This document shows positions 20,730-34,300 of a DNA stretch of 64,000 nucleotides, in pieces. Source of the DNA: Alentia gelatinosa (Eukaryota > Annelida > Polychaeta > Phyllodocida > Polynoidae); the NCBI GenBank assembly GCA_950022655.1, contig OX465580.1, positions 4,821,122-4,885,121 on the forward strand, in the 5' to 3' direction. A program made the position numbers and the translations under genes. Within the stretch, counting starts at the first letter, position 1; each line of letters starts with the position of its first letter. The notes under the pieces were generated by a model. It made no database searches. It worked only from the letters and a program-made list of their open reading frames with translations, and was not told the DNA's origin.

Positions 20730-21615
20730 CCCCACCCCCTTAGTGGCTTAGTTCCCCCACCATCATTTCATGTGACACAGATTTTACTGTCTACCAGCGA
20801 AATGCGATCTCATTGCATTCTCTCAGGGAAAGGAGATCGGAATACTACAGTTCTAAATTATGTTTTCAGTACACCTAGTAACAAATCATAAGAATAGAAG
20901 TACATGTACATCTGTGTAGAGAATAAATAGAAGGATTTAGTTAAGTACTGTACGAGAATCTCACTCGCGTGGCCCTTCAGTCTCCATGCCTAGATCTGGT
21001 TCACTCTGTCTCTATGTGCGGGAGACACTCTAAGCGGGTCCAACCGGAATTTGCACGTTTTATATGAGGTAGGTAATCAGTGTCTCGGCTACGCTTGACC
21101 GATTCCGCGGCTACAACGCCAATTTCCCGCTCATCCGCTGGGGGTGCAGCAGGAGACTGTAGTACCACCTCAAGCCACCAGGAGTTCATCTGTGCCATGT
21201 GCACCTCAAGCGGTCGTCAAAGAGACTAATTTGTGCCATTCTTGAGAAACACCATAAACTGCTCTATTCTGTCTGTCAATTCTCAGTAAATTCCAGAGGA
21301 AAAATGTTTCCCCTTCTACTATTCAAGACCCCAATTGGCATCCCTCATTATTTCTAGCTAAATGTGGTATCAGAATATTTGCTCATGATAAAGTTATAAT
21401 CACCCGAGTCTGTTATTCTTACTCCAGATTCATAATTGACATCAATCTGAAATTCTTATCAGATATCTTTGTGAAATGCTTTGTAATAGGATTCCCTAAA
21501 AATGAGATTCAACCTGTCTGATGATTAGGATAACTTACAACTCACTCATAACTTACTTACAATGATTAATAAAAAACACAAATGGAGGCTTAAATCTATC
21601 TATTCCATAGCAAAT
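20730..21615. other. Intergenic; unidentified minus-strand frame
   Basis: A 67-codon minus-strand frame (21,001-21,204; LPHIKRANSGWTRLECLPHI near its end) has mixed composition but no family I recognise and no splice context. CAAGCGGTCGT near 21,210 also occurs at 20,030. No gene is called. Confidence 0.35.
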
Positions 21616-21617
21616 TT

Positions 21618-21886
21618 GGTTGTTCAATGTTGGTTTGATTTAACAGTCAGTCATTACAGGTCCTTTCCCAAGATTCTTTCACACCATAATAAGTGTGGTT
21701 ATTAAATCTGTAATGAATTTAGGTATAAATCCCTACACATTCACACCGCATATATGTGGATGGCATATGACTTGGTGTTAAAGATTGCAGTAAATCTACC
21801 ACTGCTGGGGTGAAGGAGAAAAGTGGCTGCAATGGGACCCAAACCAGTGCCTTAACCACTGAGCTAACTCCCCACCCCCTCTATAG
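21618..21886 (-). mobile_element. tRNA-derived SINE, degenerate copy
   Basis: Minus strand: head remnant TTAGCTCAGTGGTTAAGGCA at 21,855-21,880, body GTAGATTTACTGCAAT, tail near 21,620. Same family as 26,510, but shortened in the anticodon-to-T-arm part. Confidence 0.75.
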
Positions 21887-22139
21887 GGGACAAAGCCATT
21901 GTTAGTTCAGGAAGCAGTCACTAGGTGGTCGGGGGACAAACCTATATTCTGGCTCTTTGTTCTTACGAAATTCAACTGTCTTTCAATATTTTACCATGGT
22001 TCCCTTGACTCTCTACACCAATCCCAAAGCAGGATGACATAATGATTAAACTCAAGACATGATATTTTCCATATGGAACACTTTATATAAAAATGTGAGC
22101 AAGGCTAAAGTTGTGACATTTCCCAATTATCACTTACTT

Positions 22140-22214
22140 CTTTTCCACCTCCTTTAGTGAAGAACGCCTTCTTTTTCACCTCCAATAGTGAAGAACACCT
22201 ACTCGGTGGGCGTC
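22140..22214 (+). promoter_or_regulatory. Putative 5' UTR/promoter of the 22,215 exon
   Basis: Two imperfect direct repeats of CACCTCC-N2-TAGTGAAGAACRCCT lie directly upstream of the start codon. The start itself sits in GTCATGGCGGCG, a context frequent in animal genes with TATA-less promoters and similar to YY1-type start sites. Transcription start not determined. Confidence 0.35.
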
Positions 22215-22304
22215 ATGGCGGCGCCCATGGATCATAGGCTATATGCCGTAAAGCTAATGGCACAGTTTCCACCAGACCAAATGATGCTATTTAAATTGTT
22301 TCCG
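22215..22304 (+). CDS. First coding exon of an unidentified gene
   Basis: ATG at 22,215 in the context GTCATGG opens a 30-codon frame, beginning MAAPMDHRLYAVKLMAQF and ending LFKLFP, followed at once by a consensus donor (CCG|GTAAGTGA), phase 0. Non-repetitive amino-acid composition, a good start context and a strong donor make this one of the better exon calls in the window. I do not recognise the protein and could not find its second exon on the plus strand. It lies just outside the duplicated segment and has no counterpart near 44,700-46,350. The start of the high-identity duplication is about 175 bp downstream. Confidence 0.55.
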
Positions 22305-22619
22305 GTAAGTGATGTTCAGTTTGTGCCACAGTCACTTTAGATATATGAAGCGTATAGAGTATTTTACCGTTAGGTATAGCTCTTTTAAAATTTCCAGTTT
22401 TAAATCTACTGTGCACAACACTGGCAAAGTTTTCATGCTCATTACCAGAAGTACATTGGCCAAACGGAAATCCCCCCTATTAATATGTATAAATAATGCA
22501 AAGACACGAAATCAAGCATAGTATATATTTATTTCAAGATTTAAAAAAATTCATTATGAAGGCCCACTCTTGTGACCTCCTGAACGTTAATATCATAATT
22601 GCATCGTTTCTGTCAAGTA

Positions 22620-23400
22620 TGGATATTCTGGTCTTGTATGGGCGATTAATATGACCAGAGGAGACTGTGAAACTAAACAGTAAAATGAAACATCGTAATC
22701 AGAAATATAACTGTAAGTACAGTTCAATATAAAGGCCTATGGTTTAGATACATTTAAATTAATCCCACACTGGCAATGGTCTACTAGTAAAAGATTAGGT
22801 GTAACATATTTTAACTTATATTCAAAATAATACATTTTGTTGACGGAATATAACTACATATAAATAGTTCTGATTCTAAGATAGTTTCAAGAATCTTCAA
22901 GCGATCTCTGACAAGCGAATCTAGGAAGAAAAGGTACTGTTAACAAGTGACCACTTGGGTCGTTTATAATAATGTAGTTCTCATAGACAGGGTCCAGGGG
23001 TCTGTCTCATAAATATACATTCTCTCGGTGACCCTCTCATTGTCTCAGATGCCTCCTAAAATTCCTGGTAAAACCCACCATTTATTAAAAATATAACCCT
23101 TATATCATACTTTTCTTGATTAATATTGGCTGGTTTCTGAACACATGATTTCCTAAATTTCAATTCAATACCGAAATATCAACAAAGAATACAATCCTGA
23201 AAATGGAAAATACTCTCCAATTCTAATTGCTTATGTTTTTTATTCAATAGATAGATTATTGATTGACATAAAAGAACCAAAGCTTTTCCTCACCTCATAG
23301 TAATCTATGCAATAGTCTTGTCAGAATATTTATTATATTTAGGAATTGGTGAAATGACAATCAAGACGACAAAATGTCTTTTTATGTTAATGATGAGAAC
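22620..23400. other. Intergenic or 3' flank of gene A
   Basis: AT-rich sequence shared with 46,490-47,270. No exon or repeat recognised. It may include 3' UTR of the minus-strand gene, but I could not fix a polyadenylation site. Confidence 0.4.
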
Positions 23401-23404
23401 TGAT

Positions 23405-23672
23405 GATTTATCTCATCCCTAATATCTTTTCCAATAGACTTAACATTGGGAATTCATACTCAACACCCATGGAGTATTGAAAAAATATACTCAATTGATC
23501 AGTGATAGGGGTGAGATAAAGTCTGAGCTGCACTTGATCCATAGCCACTGAATATACACCATTCGTGTTGGTTGGCTACATTAACTCATTTGGCTTTGTC
23601 TCATGAGATTACTACACAACCAAAACTCATAGCATATTTTCATAGAGTATCGATCTCAATGCAGTTCCTTCT
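23405..23672. mobile_element. MITE-like repeat, CTCAYCCCT / AGGGGTGAG termini
   Basis: TTTATCTCATCCCTA faces TAGGGGTGAGATAAA about 110 bp later, enclosing GACTTAACATTGGGAATTCA and CCCATGGAGTATTG. The unit extends through TAGCCACTGAATAT to CAGTTCCTTCTTAGT. Related copies lie at about 27,250, 28,618, 38,488, 39,415, 39,690, 47,280, 51,395, 52,095 and 63,880. Confidence 0.75.
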
Positions 23673-23693
23673 TAGTCTTTTACCGGAGACACT

Positions 23694-24042
23694 ATAGGGA
23701 GCCAAAGTGAACCCGCTGAAACCACAGATACCCGTTTACAAATCACCATTTCCGGTGGCCCGCAAGAACGAGGCTTAGTGCTAAACCTATGGCGGTTTGA
23801 GGCTAGACTTTCGTTTTTGGTCTCTTTTGTTACTTTTGAAGTGTAGTTTACTACTATCATCTCTGAATAACTCTGTTTCGAAACTATGATGACAGTTGTT
23901 AAGTTTTGGATCTAAAAGATTGGAGAATGACACATATAATCTCGAACCTACATAGTCAAAGTACTGAGCACCTATACCCATAAATAGTATTTTGTAACCG
24001 GCTATCTGTGGTTGGAACGGGTTCACTTTGGCTCCCTATAGA
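23694..24042. mobile_element. MITE with GGGAGCCAAAGTGAACC termini
   Basis: TATAGGGAGCCAAAGTGAAC at the left and GTTCACTTTGGCTCCCTATA at the right. Same family as 18,271; the duplicate is at 47,568. Confidence 0.85.
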
Positions 24043-24044
24043 AG

Positions 24045-25290
24045 ATCTGTTGTGGCAGGACATAATGACTATATTAAAGCTCTCTCTCAGACGACTGGGC
24101 CATGCACACATCCTTAGTCTTTGTCTGAAGTTTCAAGGTTGACGATCCTTCAAATGTGTGAATTCAGAGTGTTGTACTATGAACAAGTACTCAGTCTGAA
24201 AGCAGGCATTCTGTCTTTGGATCCATGATAATCAGTATCATTCTTTTCAATGTACACATTTCATCAACCCGATTTTATTGTTCCACAGCTTGGCCAGCAC
24301 TGTGCCAGCATCCTAAAATCAGAGTCATATGAGGATATTGTACATCAAAAATATTGTAAACTATGGTTTAGCTTCCACTATACCAAATCATGCTCTTTAA
24401 CTATTCCATTATAACCAATTATATCTGTTGGATTGGTGAGAATCCAGGATAAAGTGTTGATATCTTATAGGCGAGGAAGACACTACATGTGTCTGAGCAA
24501 TGCATTACAGGAATGAATCAGTACCATCAAAACGCTTTTTATCACAAAATTTTGTAAAGAACTCCATTTAAATCTAAGGGAATCGTTCATATGTCAAAGG
24601 CACATGGAAATTTAAAGCCTTCTTAGAAAAAAATAAATATAGTGAGATAGTTTTTGCTGACATCCGAATTACATAATCATTCTCTGTTTTCACGTAATTG
24701 ATTCCAATATATGAGAAACTTAACAGGAAATAATTCTCAGTCGTCTAGAATGGTCACCAGCCCATTACAATGGTTATGTGGGGAATACTCTGTACAGTGA
24801 CTGGCACACCTCACTCTCTCTCCAGTTAACTTGGAAACCTGTAAACCCGCATAGCTTTTACATGATACACAGCACTTAGCTCAACTCTAACCCTTCAACT
24901 ATGTGCCAATATACAGAGAACTGGGACCGCCCATTATTTACACCCGGGAGTGCAGTTTTCATAACATAAATCGGTGAAATAAAACTTTGCCCTCCCAGAA
25001 AAATACCGAAGGTATTGCCCCCCTTTAATAAAACATCAGAAAAAGTGTTGGCTTACTCATACACAAAAAACTGGCCCCCGGCCATCAATAATGAACGCTC
25101 CCTCCTAGAATTCGCCCAATTTGACGGCATGACTTTCTCAATAATATAAGATTTCTGAAGGTAGTATATATTGGGTAATATGGTTATATTACAGGCAGCT
25201 ATACAACATGTGAAGATATGTGGTCCATATCTACAAAGCACCTTCACTTGTGCACATAGTTTGCCCCAGAACACAGCGTTTCCGGTCACG
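24045..25290 (-). other. Probable 3' UTR and downstream flank of gene A
   Basis: Directly follows the minus-strand stop at 25,295. AT-rich, without a coding frame of its own. A MITE-like fragment (CATTTCATCAACCCGATTTTA) sits at about 24,255-24,345. The polyadenylation site is not determined. Confidence 0.4.
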
Positions 25291-25294
25291 TTAC

Positions 25295-25363
25295 TCAACT
25301 CAGCCAATCATCGTCGTCGTCATCATCTCCGAACAACGGCGGCGGTGGCGGTTTGCGAGGGTC
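25295..25363 (-). CDS. Gene A terminal exon, acidic Trp-Leu-Ser end
   Basis: A strong acceptor with a T-rich tract (CATTTTGAATATTGCAG|GAC), phase 0 as required by the 30,909 exon. Encodes DPRKPPPPPLFGDDDDDDDW followed by Leu-Ser and TGA. The plus strand over the same bases gives a Ser/Gly-rich frame (SSSSSSSPNNGGGGG), an antisense shadow. Further small exons in the 5.5 kb intron are possible but not needed for frame. Confidence 0.72.
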   Translation of the reverse strand, partial: DPRKPPPPPLFGDDDDDDDWLS

Positions 25364-28300
25364 CTGCAATATTCAAAATGACCAATGTGTGAGACAACAA
25401 ATAAGGGGTATAACAATGATCATCAAGTTTGACTTCCCCTATCTTTCCTTTAACCTCTGTTTAGTTCTAAAATTGATGACCTTAGCTCATACACTCATAT
25501 CTATACTACATACTTAGATCTAACTAGAACTTTGTTCAAATTTTAAGTACTTCACACACACTATTCATAGGCCTTATTTTGTGGTGAAGTCACAAAGAAA
25601 TTTTGGTCCTGGGAATGTTCTTATGTCTCCAAAACATTATTTGACTAGGTCTTTTTTGTCACTTACTATAAACAGACTTAGTCTGTGCCATAAATTACCA
25701 GGCATTAAACCTTTCTATCTAGGTCAAATTTGACATTGCCTTAAAATCCTTATAATTATATCTAATACTCTTTCACATGTTGAGGGTCAATACATAAACC
25801 TGTACTTCCATTGTATTTTCTTTTTGAAATAAATGATATGAGATATATTTGTTTGACATTGATTCATTTATAAAATCAAATTTATCATCTCACAAAAAAA
25901 ATGACATGCCATTTGTGACTTGTACAGACAAACTCTATGGATGATGATATTAATACTACCACAAGTAGATGAATATGAAATAATGGAATTCTACATTTAC
26001 AAGATCTACCAAGAACACTATATCCTTAGGTCATCGAGAAATGAAATAATTACTGATTCAATACAAGGACAGTCTAACTAACAATAACAAGACTCTAGAA
26101 GTAGCATTGGGAATGCAAGTCGACATGTTAACTTCATGCAGAGCTTTAGGTTAATTGACCATGGGTTACTATCCTTATTTTTCTTTACATAAATCACAAA
26201 AGAAGAGTTAGTCATAAGAACAGTCTGTGAAACTAGTTCTAGTCATCTTAACATGATTTAATCTCATTAATTAAGATTAAGAGTGTAATTTTACACGAGA
26301 GAGTGCATATTGATTAGAGAGAAAACCATTTTAGCTAGGATTTGCAGATTGTGACGTCATATTTATTAACAAATGTTAATTCTCCCAGAAATCAGTGCAT
26401 GTGTTGTCAACCACAAGTGACATAGTTTGGAGCAACGTATAATTTACATGGTCATGTTAATGTCCTCAGCAATCCGCTAAGAGTCAATAATTGTTGTTTG
26501 ATCGCTGATTGTTTGTTTGTTTGGTTTGATTTTACGCCCAGTCAACCATTATAGGTCATTTCCAGACTTTCTCAAGGTTCTTCTACACCACTAGGGTGGT
26601 GATCGAATCTATGTGATGAATTCAGGTAGAAATCTCACCCCTACACATTTACCGAGGTGAGAGTTCTTTTACTTCCCACACCACATAGACATGGTATGAG
26701 AAGGATGGCCTTTATTACAGCAGTAAATCTACCACTGCTGGGGGTGGGACTCGAACCCACAAAGTCTTACAACCTTGGGGTTACAAGTCCGGTGCTCTAA
26801 CCACTGAGCTAACTCCCACCCCTTTGTATAGGAAATATCTTTTATGTGGAATTTACTGTCTTGTAGAGACTGGGAAAATACGGACATCACATCGTTGTTG
26901 GCCATAAAATGGGGCTGAAGGTGTGCGGGGAAGTTTGAACCACTGCTTTATTGGTGTGAATGATGCCCAATTTAATTTCTCTTTCTTTTACACAAGGACA
27001 ACAAATTGTAAACTGAAAATGAAAACAAGGACTTCTTGGAAAATGGGAAAACTGCCATCTCTGACTTAGTGGTATATATATTTTTGGAGTTATTTCATAT
27101 ACTTTATTTAAATTTGGATGCTTCCCTTATGCAGTATTTTAAGAAAACTTGGTCCAATGATGCAGATGATGGGTCAGGTCGGGGCATCCTTCTCAAATTT
27201 CTCACTGGCGCTAAGCCTTCTGTTAGATTTAGAGCGCTCACCCTTATCTCACCCCTGGAATTTTGTACCCATAGACTTAACTTTTGGAACTCATACTAAA
27301 CGCCCATGGAGTATTTAGAAAAAATACTCAATTGGAGACTATGTCACAAATGTTAGCCAATTAGTCAGAGGTGTTGGGTTACCATAGGAGAAACTTATAC
27401 AAGTTTTGTGAATATCTTACAAGTCTTTGATTACTGGGCCTGTCAGGTGTTTGGGGAAGTTAGGATATTGCATTACCATAAAACTTGCCCAGAAAAAAGA
27501 AATCATATAACTATCTGTACTTAGTTATGGCTCCATCTAGTGTAAGTTTGACATACTACAGGCTCCATGTTCAAAGTGAGGCTGAGCTTCAACCAGATAC
27601 TTAGTGTTCTTATAAGGGTATAGGTATAGGGCATGTGCCAATATACTTGGAGAGTGACAGGAACTAGAGTCCTCTGGGGGAACATGACTGCACTACAATT
27701 CAAAGATGGCTGATACCCCCCCCCCCCATGCTCTGAAATTAGGCAAATTTACATGAATATCATGCAAAAATAAAGTTTAACCTAAATAATGACACTTCCT
27801 AGAGGGTAACCAACTGTCAGTGCCACTTATGGAGATGGTTAATATTACACCAATGCTCACTGTAAATCATTATTGAGTAAACATCTGTTGGGTATGCCCA
27901 TTTCACTCAAAATCCCCCCCACTTTCAACAAATACTTGAATATCTCTGTAAATATAGAATCTACCTTGAAAATTCCACTTCCTAGTACCTACTGTTTTTC
28001 ATTCTTTTTCTAATGAGGCATCATATTATGATTGAGCCAGTTTAAGGGGTAGAAATATGTGCATAAAGGAGTTCTGAAAAATGGCTACAAATGCCCCCCC
28101 CCCAAACTGAATTCACTATTATTCTAAAATCCATACCAAAATACTAAATATCAAACTGTATGGCATTGAACCACCATAAAACCTTCTGTCCAAAACAGAA
28201 ATCATATTCCTATCTGTACTTAGTTAGCTATAAAAGGCAAAAATGTGGTCAGGTCACTTAGTGACTTTACAAGCAGCTGTACTACAGTAGGCTATAGCCA

Positions 28301-31300
28301 GAACCTAAAGACCAACTGTCCACCTGCTAATAAGAAGAGAGGCTATATGCTTTGTATCTGCTTTATCTAATGGGGATCAGATATAAGATCTAAGTTGTTT
28401 GATTGTTGGTGCATCAGGAATTTAGTCGGAAGTGCCATATTGTGTAACAATTGTTCTTCATTTCATTGCTTTGCTTGTTTCCATTGTCTAATTTTGCATC
28501 TGTCATGCCATAAAATCGGTTAGTGGTATTTGACTGCAGATAAGTATTGAATGATTTGTCAAAGGAAAATATCCTTATTGGCTCATAAGGACATTAATTC
28601 CCAGTCAGTACCGAAAATGATCTCACCCCTGGTATTGTTTTTCGAGAGACTTAAAATTGGGAACTTGTACTGGAGTATTATTAAAAAAAACACCACTCAA
28701 TGGGCGATGATGTCACAAACATTATCCAAATTGTTAGTGATAGAGGTGAACTAAAATCTGAATTGCACTGAATCTGTAGCCACTGAAAATATGCCATTAA
28801 TTTCCAGCAGCTATAGATCTTGATGCAATTCCTTCTTAGTACCTCGGGTAATTAAATAGACTATGATACCATTCACCTGCTATGCAACCATCATAGCACA
28901 ATATTACACAATCGTACCATAATATCATCATAACGGGCTAAACCTGCATCATGATTCTGAGCATGGCTACCCTTGAAAACTCTACACATTCATTCATAAA
29001 GAAAAGCAGACGAGAGGAAGCATTGTCAAACTGCAACACAACCTAAAGCCAGACGGATCTGCAGTAAATAACGGTAAATTACCCATCCTTGTTGAGAGGA
29101 GTTCACTTTTTCTTTTTCACCTGATCACAATGTAAAAATAATTGAACACATCAAAGGAAGGTTATATAAAAGCAAAATGTACAGGCCACTCACTGTAAGC
29201 TACATTGCTGGTTATATATTGCCTTGTTTGTTGTTTTTATATATCAGGTATGCTGCTGGTTTACTTCAGCTGTTATTTTCTTTTAATTCCTACCTCAAAT
29301 CCATCATATAAGTGTAAAAACAATCCATGTCTGATAAGAGCATTTCTGTTTGAATCTACTCTGTTGTTCACCTCTAGGAAAGAGATGATAAAAGTAAAAT
29401 AGACAAAAAATCCCTTTTTCATATTCATTGTTCCCATGCATTTCAAATTATCACATTTTTGATAGTACCCCAAGCTTCAGACAGATGAACCTCTTGTCTT
29501 CTTTTTCTCAGTATGGAGGTCAGAACTTAAGTTGTTTCTTTTCAATCCTGAAGTTTCTGAGTTTGTGGGACATTTTGCTCAAGTACATTAAGTTTGTTGA
29601 CATGAAGTAAAACTAAATTCACAGCTTCATGAATTTGTCATGTGCTAATATTTCTTTTGAATGTTTAAATGCAAATACTTTATAGCTGTCAATCTGTTAG
29701 TAACACATTTATAGCAAGTATTAGACAATCCAGCAAAACACTATATTTGGCACGCCTTGCAGATGAATGTATCCTGATGTGTTTTTGGTGAAGTACTGAA
29801 CAATTCTTTGTTTTAAAAAGCAGTTGCGGCCCTGAAGAAAAACTCATTTTATTGCAAAAATAACTAAAGAGGAAAAATCATTAAGAGAAATACAATGATA
29901 GAAGGCTGCAAGCAAAGCATTAGTAGACTGGCCAGACAACTTCCATTGTAGAGAAAACACCGGTGAGTATGGCTAGCCACAGCAAAGCAGACCACTCACA
30001 CTTCTGCAGCTTATGAAGCCTACAAGACATTGACATATCAGTATTATCCAATCCAATTGTAGCTGATGAATTCCTCACATCAGTTACAATCAGAGACATT
30101 CTTTTCTTTCTATGTATGCACTTCACTGATCCGATTATATTGGCCATTGGTCATGACTCACTCCTGCGATAAGGCTGATCTCTGCCCACAGCCTGGCCTG
30201 CTCCATGGCACACCCTTTGATCATAGTCAAGTCTCTGTATGAGAGTATCGCACATCAACATTGATTGTTCATTCTGACCATCAGTTTAGAGATGTCAATG
30301 TCTTGTAGGTTTTGAACCAGCTCTATGCTCATTGGACATGACTTAGAATGATGTCATCAGTTTAGAAATGTCAATGTCTTGTAGGCTTTGAACCAGCTCT
30401 ATGCTCATTGGACATGACCTAGAATGATGTCATCAGTTTAGAGATGTCAATGTCTTGTAGGCTTTGAACCAGCTCTATGCTCATTGGACATGACCTAGAA
30501 TGATGTCATCAGTTTAGAGATGTCAATGTCTTGTAGGCTTTGAACCAGCTCTATGCTCATTGGACATGACCTAGAATGATGTCATCAGTTTAGAAATGTC
30601 AATGTCTTGTAGGCTTTGAACCAGCTCTATGCTCATTGGACATGACCTAGAATGATGTCATCAGTTTAGAGATGTCAATGTCTTGTAGGCTTTGAACCAG
30701 CTCTATTCTCATTGGACATGACCTAGAATGATGTCATCAGTTTAGAGATGTCAATGTCTTGTAGGCTTTGAACCAGCTCTATGCTCATTGGACATGACCT
30801 AGAATGATTTCATCAGTTTAGAGATGTCAATGTCTTGTAGGCTTTGAACCAGCTCTATGCTCATTGGACATGACCTAGAATGATGTCATCAGTGTGTTTA
30901 CTACTCACATCTTCAGAGTCGCTTCCTTTCTTGGCATCCTTCGCAGCTGCAGGTTTCTTGGTATCAGCCTTTTTCTCTGCTTTTTGGTCTTTCTTGTCAG
31001 GCTTTGCTGCGAACAAGTCATCGTCATCATCAAAGAGAGGCCCCCTTAAAAAGGAACAAGTATTTCAATTATTCCATCTATGAAAATGCAAGTTATAGTC
31101 TGCTAGCAACAGTTGATGAGATATTGATTGTGTTATACATTATATCTGTACTACTGGAAATGGATGAAATATACCTCACAAGAGATTCACAAGAAGTCTT
31201 CAATAATTTGTTATGCTCTAATGAATATTTCCGAGAAAGTCAAACGCCAGGTGGAGACTGAGTCAATGTGACCAGGGGGTTTTGTGGATCACAGATTAGC

Positions 31301-34300
31301 AACCCGATGTCGAAAACATTGCTCCAGAACATGGAGAACGATGCATTGCCAGCACTTGTCGAGACCACTCTAACTGAGAGTCAGACCCCATTTCTACCAG
31401 CTCTGTCGGCTTGCCGCTTACACTATTTGGCTGTTTCTGATTGGATACTTCCCCATGTGTGTTTTGTAAGTCTTTGGTTGTTTGTTTGGGTAGTTTAACA
31501 TCCAATTTGTTCAATTAGACTTACTTTGGGTTTGACCGAATCTATGAGATGAATGTAGGTAGAAATCTCACCCCTACACATTTACCGAGGTGAGAGTTCT
31601 TTAACTGCCCACTCCACACAGACATGGTATGAGAAGTATTGGCCTTTGATATAGCAGTAAGTCTTTCACTGCTAGGGATGAAGGAGAAATGTGGCTGCAG
31701 TAGAACTTGAATCAACAAAGTCCAGTGGTCTCTACCACTGAGCTAACTCCCCACCCTGGTCGCTTTCATTATGCTTGCATGCAAGCATATCCAGTCTGCA
31801 CCACAAGGAGGTAAGGCAACTAAGAGGGTGAACAGATTGGTAATTGCTGTCCACCCCAGCAGACCTTTGTAAGTCTGTTGTTTATTGGATTGTTTCACTG
31901 GGTTAGAGGCTGCGGTGGCCTCTCTCAATGCTGTAGGGTGCACAGAGGGGATTGATATAATTGACATAGCAGTGGGGATTAAACGCATATCAGACTATTT
32001 GGCTTGAAAATTAACCCTTTAAGGACGCATGATGCTTTGAGGCATCACCGCACTAAAGACGCATAATGCCTTGAGGCATCATTGTTCAAATATTTTCAAA
32101 AATGTTTTAACAAAGAAATATTAGAGCAATATTCATTAAATCTTCACAACATGTAGATATGACACCATATTCAATATTTCTATACAGAAGAAACAAAATA
32201 TTCATCATTATACATCGTATTACATGATACCAATCTTGAATTATGAGTTTTAAGCATTAAGTGTCCGTCCTCTAGCGGGACAAACTGCAACCAACACCCG
32301 TCCTTAGGGGAGTAGGGCGGCTGCAGGCACCCATCATTAAAGGGTTAAAATCCATGTCATTTCCCTGAAATTTTAATATGATGATCTCAAAGTGTTGTGG
32401 AACACATATCAAATTTAAAAATTGGGGGTCACCATGCTAGTTTTTGAATTAAAGACCAATATTATGACAACTTTATAAAAGAATACATAGAAATTCTAAG
32501 AAGTTGCTCATCAAATAGTAAAACCCATGTCATTTCCCTCAAACTTTCACAGAATATCATAAATGTATAGTAGTACTACACATTTATGTTTTAAAAATCG
32601 TAGGTCACCATCCTTGTTTTTGAAAGAATTGAAGAAAACCATATCTTTTAGTACTGGACAAAACATTAAATTCACTTATTTAGAATTAGAATGAATCCTG
32701 TGAAACCACTTTTGAGTGATAATTGACAATATCTAAAAATCACTAGGTGGCGCCACCGTGAATTGTAGGATATGCCTTTAAATGATAAAGAGGGTGATCC
32801 CTGTGACGATAGGCAGGTGGCGCTGGAGGGCGAGTCTGAAGGCCCTGTGGACATGTTAAAGACACGCGGGTAGGTATCGCAGTGCCTTCTGTGTCTATAC
32901 CCAGAACTAAATTTGACACTTGTGCTGCCATCTGATTTCATGAAAATATTGCAGTTTCCCCTAGACACCATTACTTCAGCACTCTCTAAGTCTAATTGAA
33001 CAAATTGGACGTTAAACTAAACAAACAAACACACAATCTTAGCTTCTTCAGATGGCCTTCCCATAGAAGTTAGCATGGTGACATAGTATTTTTTTTTAGA
33101 ATTTCTCATTTGTACATGATAACATCATGAGTATCAAGAGATGCTCGATACTCACTTGGTGGCTGATCCTGTAGATGCCTTTTTATCTGCTCCAGCCTTG
33201 GACTTCTCCTCTTTGCTTTTCTCCTTCACATCCTTCTTCTCCTTCTGACTCTTGTTGTCGGAATCTTTCTCCTTCTTTTTCTGTGCATCACCGGTCTTAA
33301 CAATCATTCCAGTGATGCCCATCATAGATGCTTCAATGCCTGCAAGAACCTCAGCCTCGCTTCGCTTTGGGGCCTCAGGTCTTTTGTCTTCGACTAAACA
33401 TGAGAAATACAATCACTAATCAAAAATGTTCACAGATAGACAATCAACCATCAACAGTAGATTCATTCAAAAATACCCATAACTCTAAATTTCCTGTGTC
33501 AAGGAGTTCTATATATCCAAAATCCTGTCATGTTGTAGTAGTAACAAAACTATAATTCAGGTTCGTCTGAACATTTAGGGTCAGAGTCAGTGGTGCCCTC
33601 TTGTTGAGGTTGTAGGGTTGCATCTGCTTGGAAGCACAGCTGTTAAAATATCTACTTTAGTACTTGAGATTTATTGTTTCTTGGAATCACTCACTTTTTT
33701 TGCCGGCTAACTCAGCGGCATAGTAGGGGTTTCCCTTATCACCTGTCACTGGCGCCACCTCAGGTTTCTCCTTCGCTGCCTTGTCCTTCGCCGCTTCTGT
33801 AAAAAAAAACCATTTAAAATTAGTCAAGTTCCTCATATTCATAGAACTGATTCATATCATCTGGAAATTCAACTGAATAATCAATACATTATGTCCCTCA
33901 TTCTCATATAATATTGTATTGTTTCGCCAGGAATTCATGATATTGGGACAAGAAAAAAGATTTGTTGCTCACTACCCTTTTTATGTGAACACGAGAGTGA
34001 CTTTGTCCATTAGGGATGCAGAATATTTGGTTCTTAGATGGCAATAATTTTTCCACGAAATTCAATATTTGACAGACCTGCAGCTTTTTTCAGTTCCTCG
34101 GCGTAGTAAGGGTTGCCTTTATCTCCGCACAACGCAGCCTTCACCACCTTGTCCTTGGCCTCCTTGACAAGGTCCTTGTCCTTGGTGTCCTTGGAGGTGT
34201 CCTTGGCAGGGGGCACAGCGGCAGCCGTGGTCTGAACGGTCACAGGTTTTTCCACCTTGCTCGGCGGGGCGGCCGTGTTGGTGACAGACACCGGCTTCAC

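Noticed and set aside
25053..25307. 84-codon minus-strand frame conserved in both copies (also 48,928-49,182)
   Set aside because: It overlaps the terminal exon in a different frame and extends into the 3' flank; conservation is explained by the duplication.
26743..26822. Functional tRNA-Thr gene
   Set aside because: A- and B-boxes are present, but extra bases between the anticodon and T arms disrupt the cloverleaf, and the sequence continues into a SINE body found at several loci.
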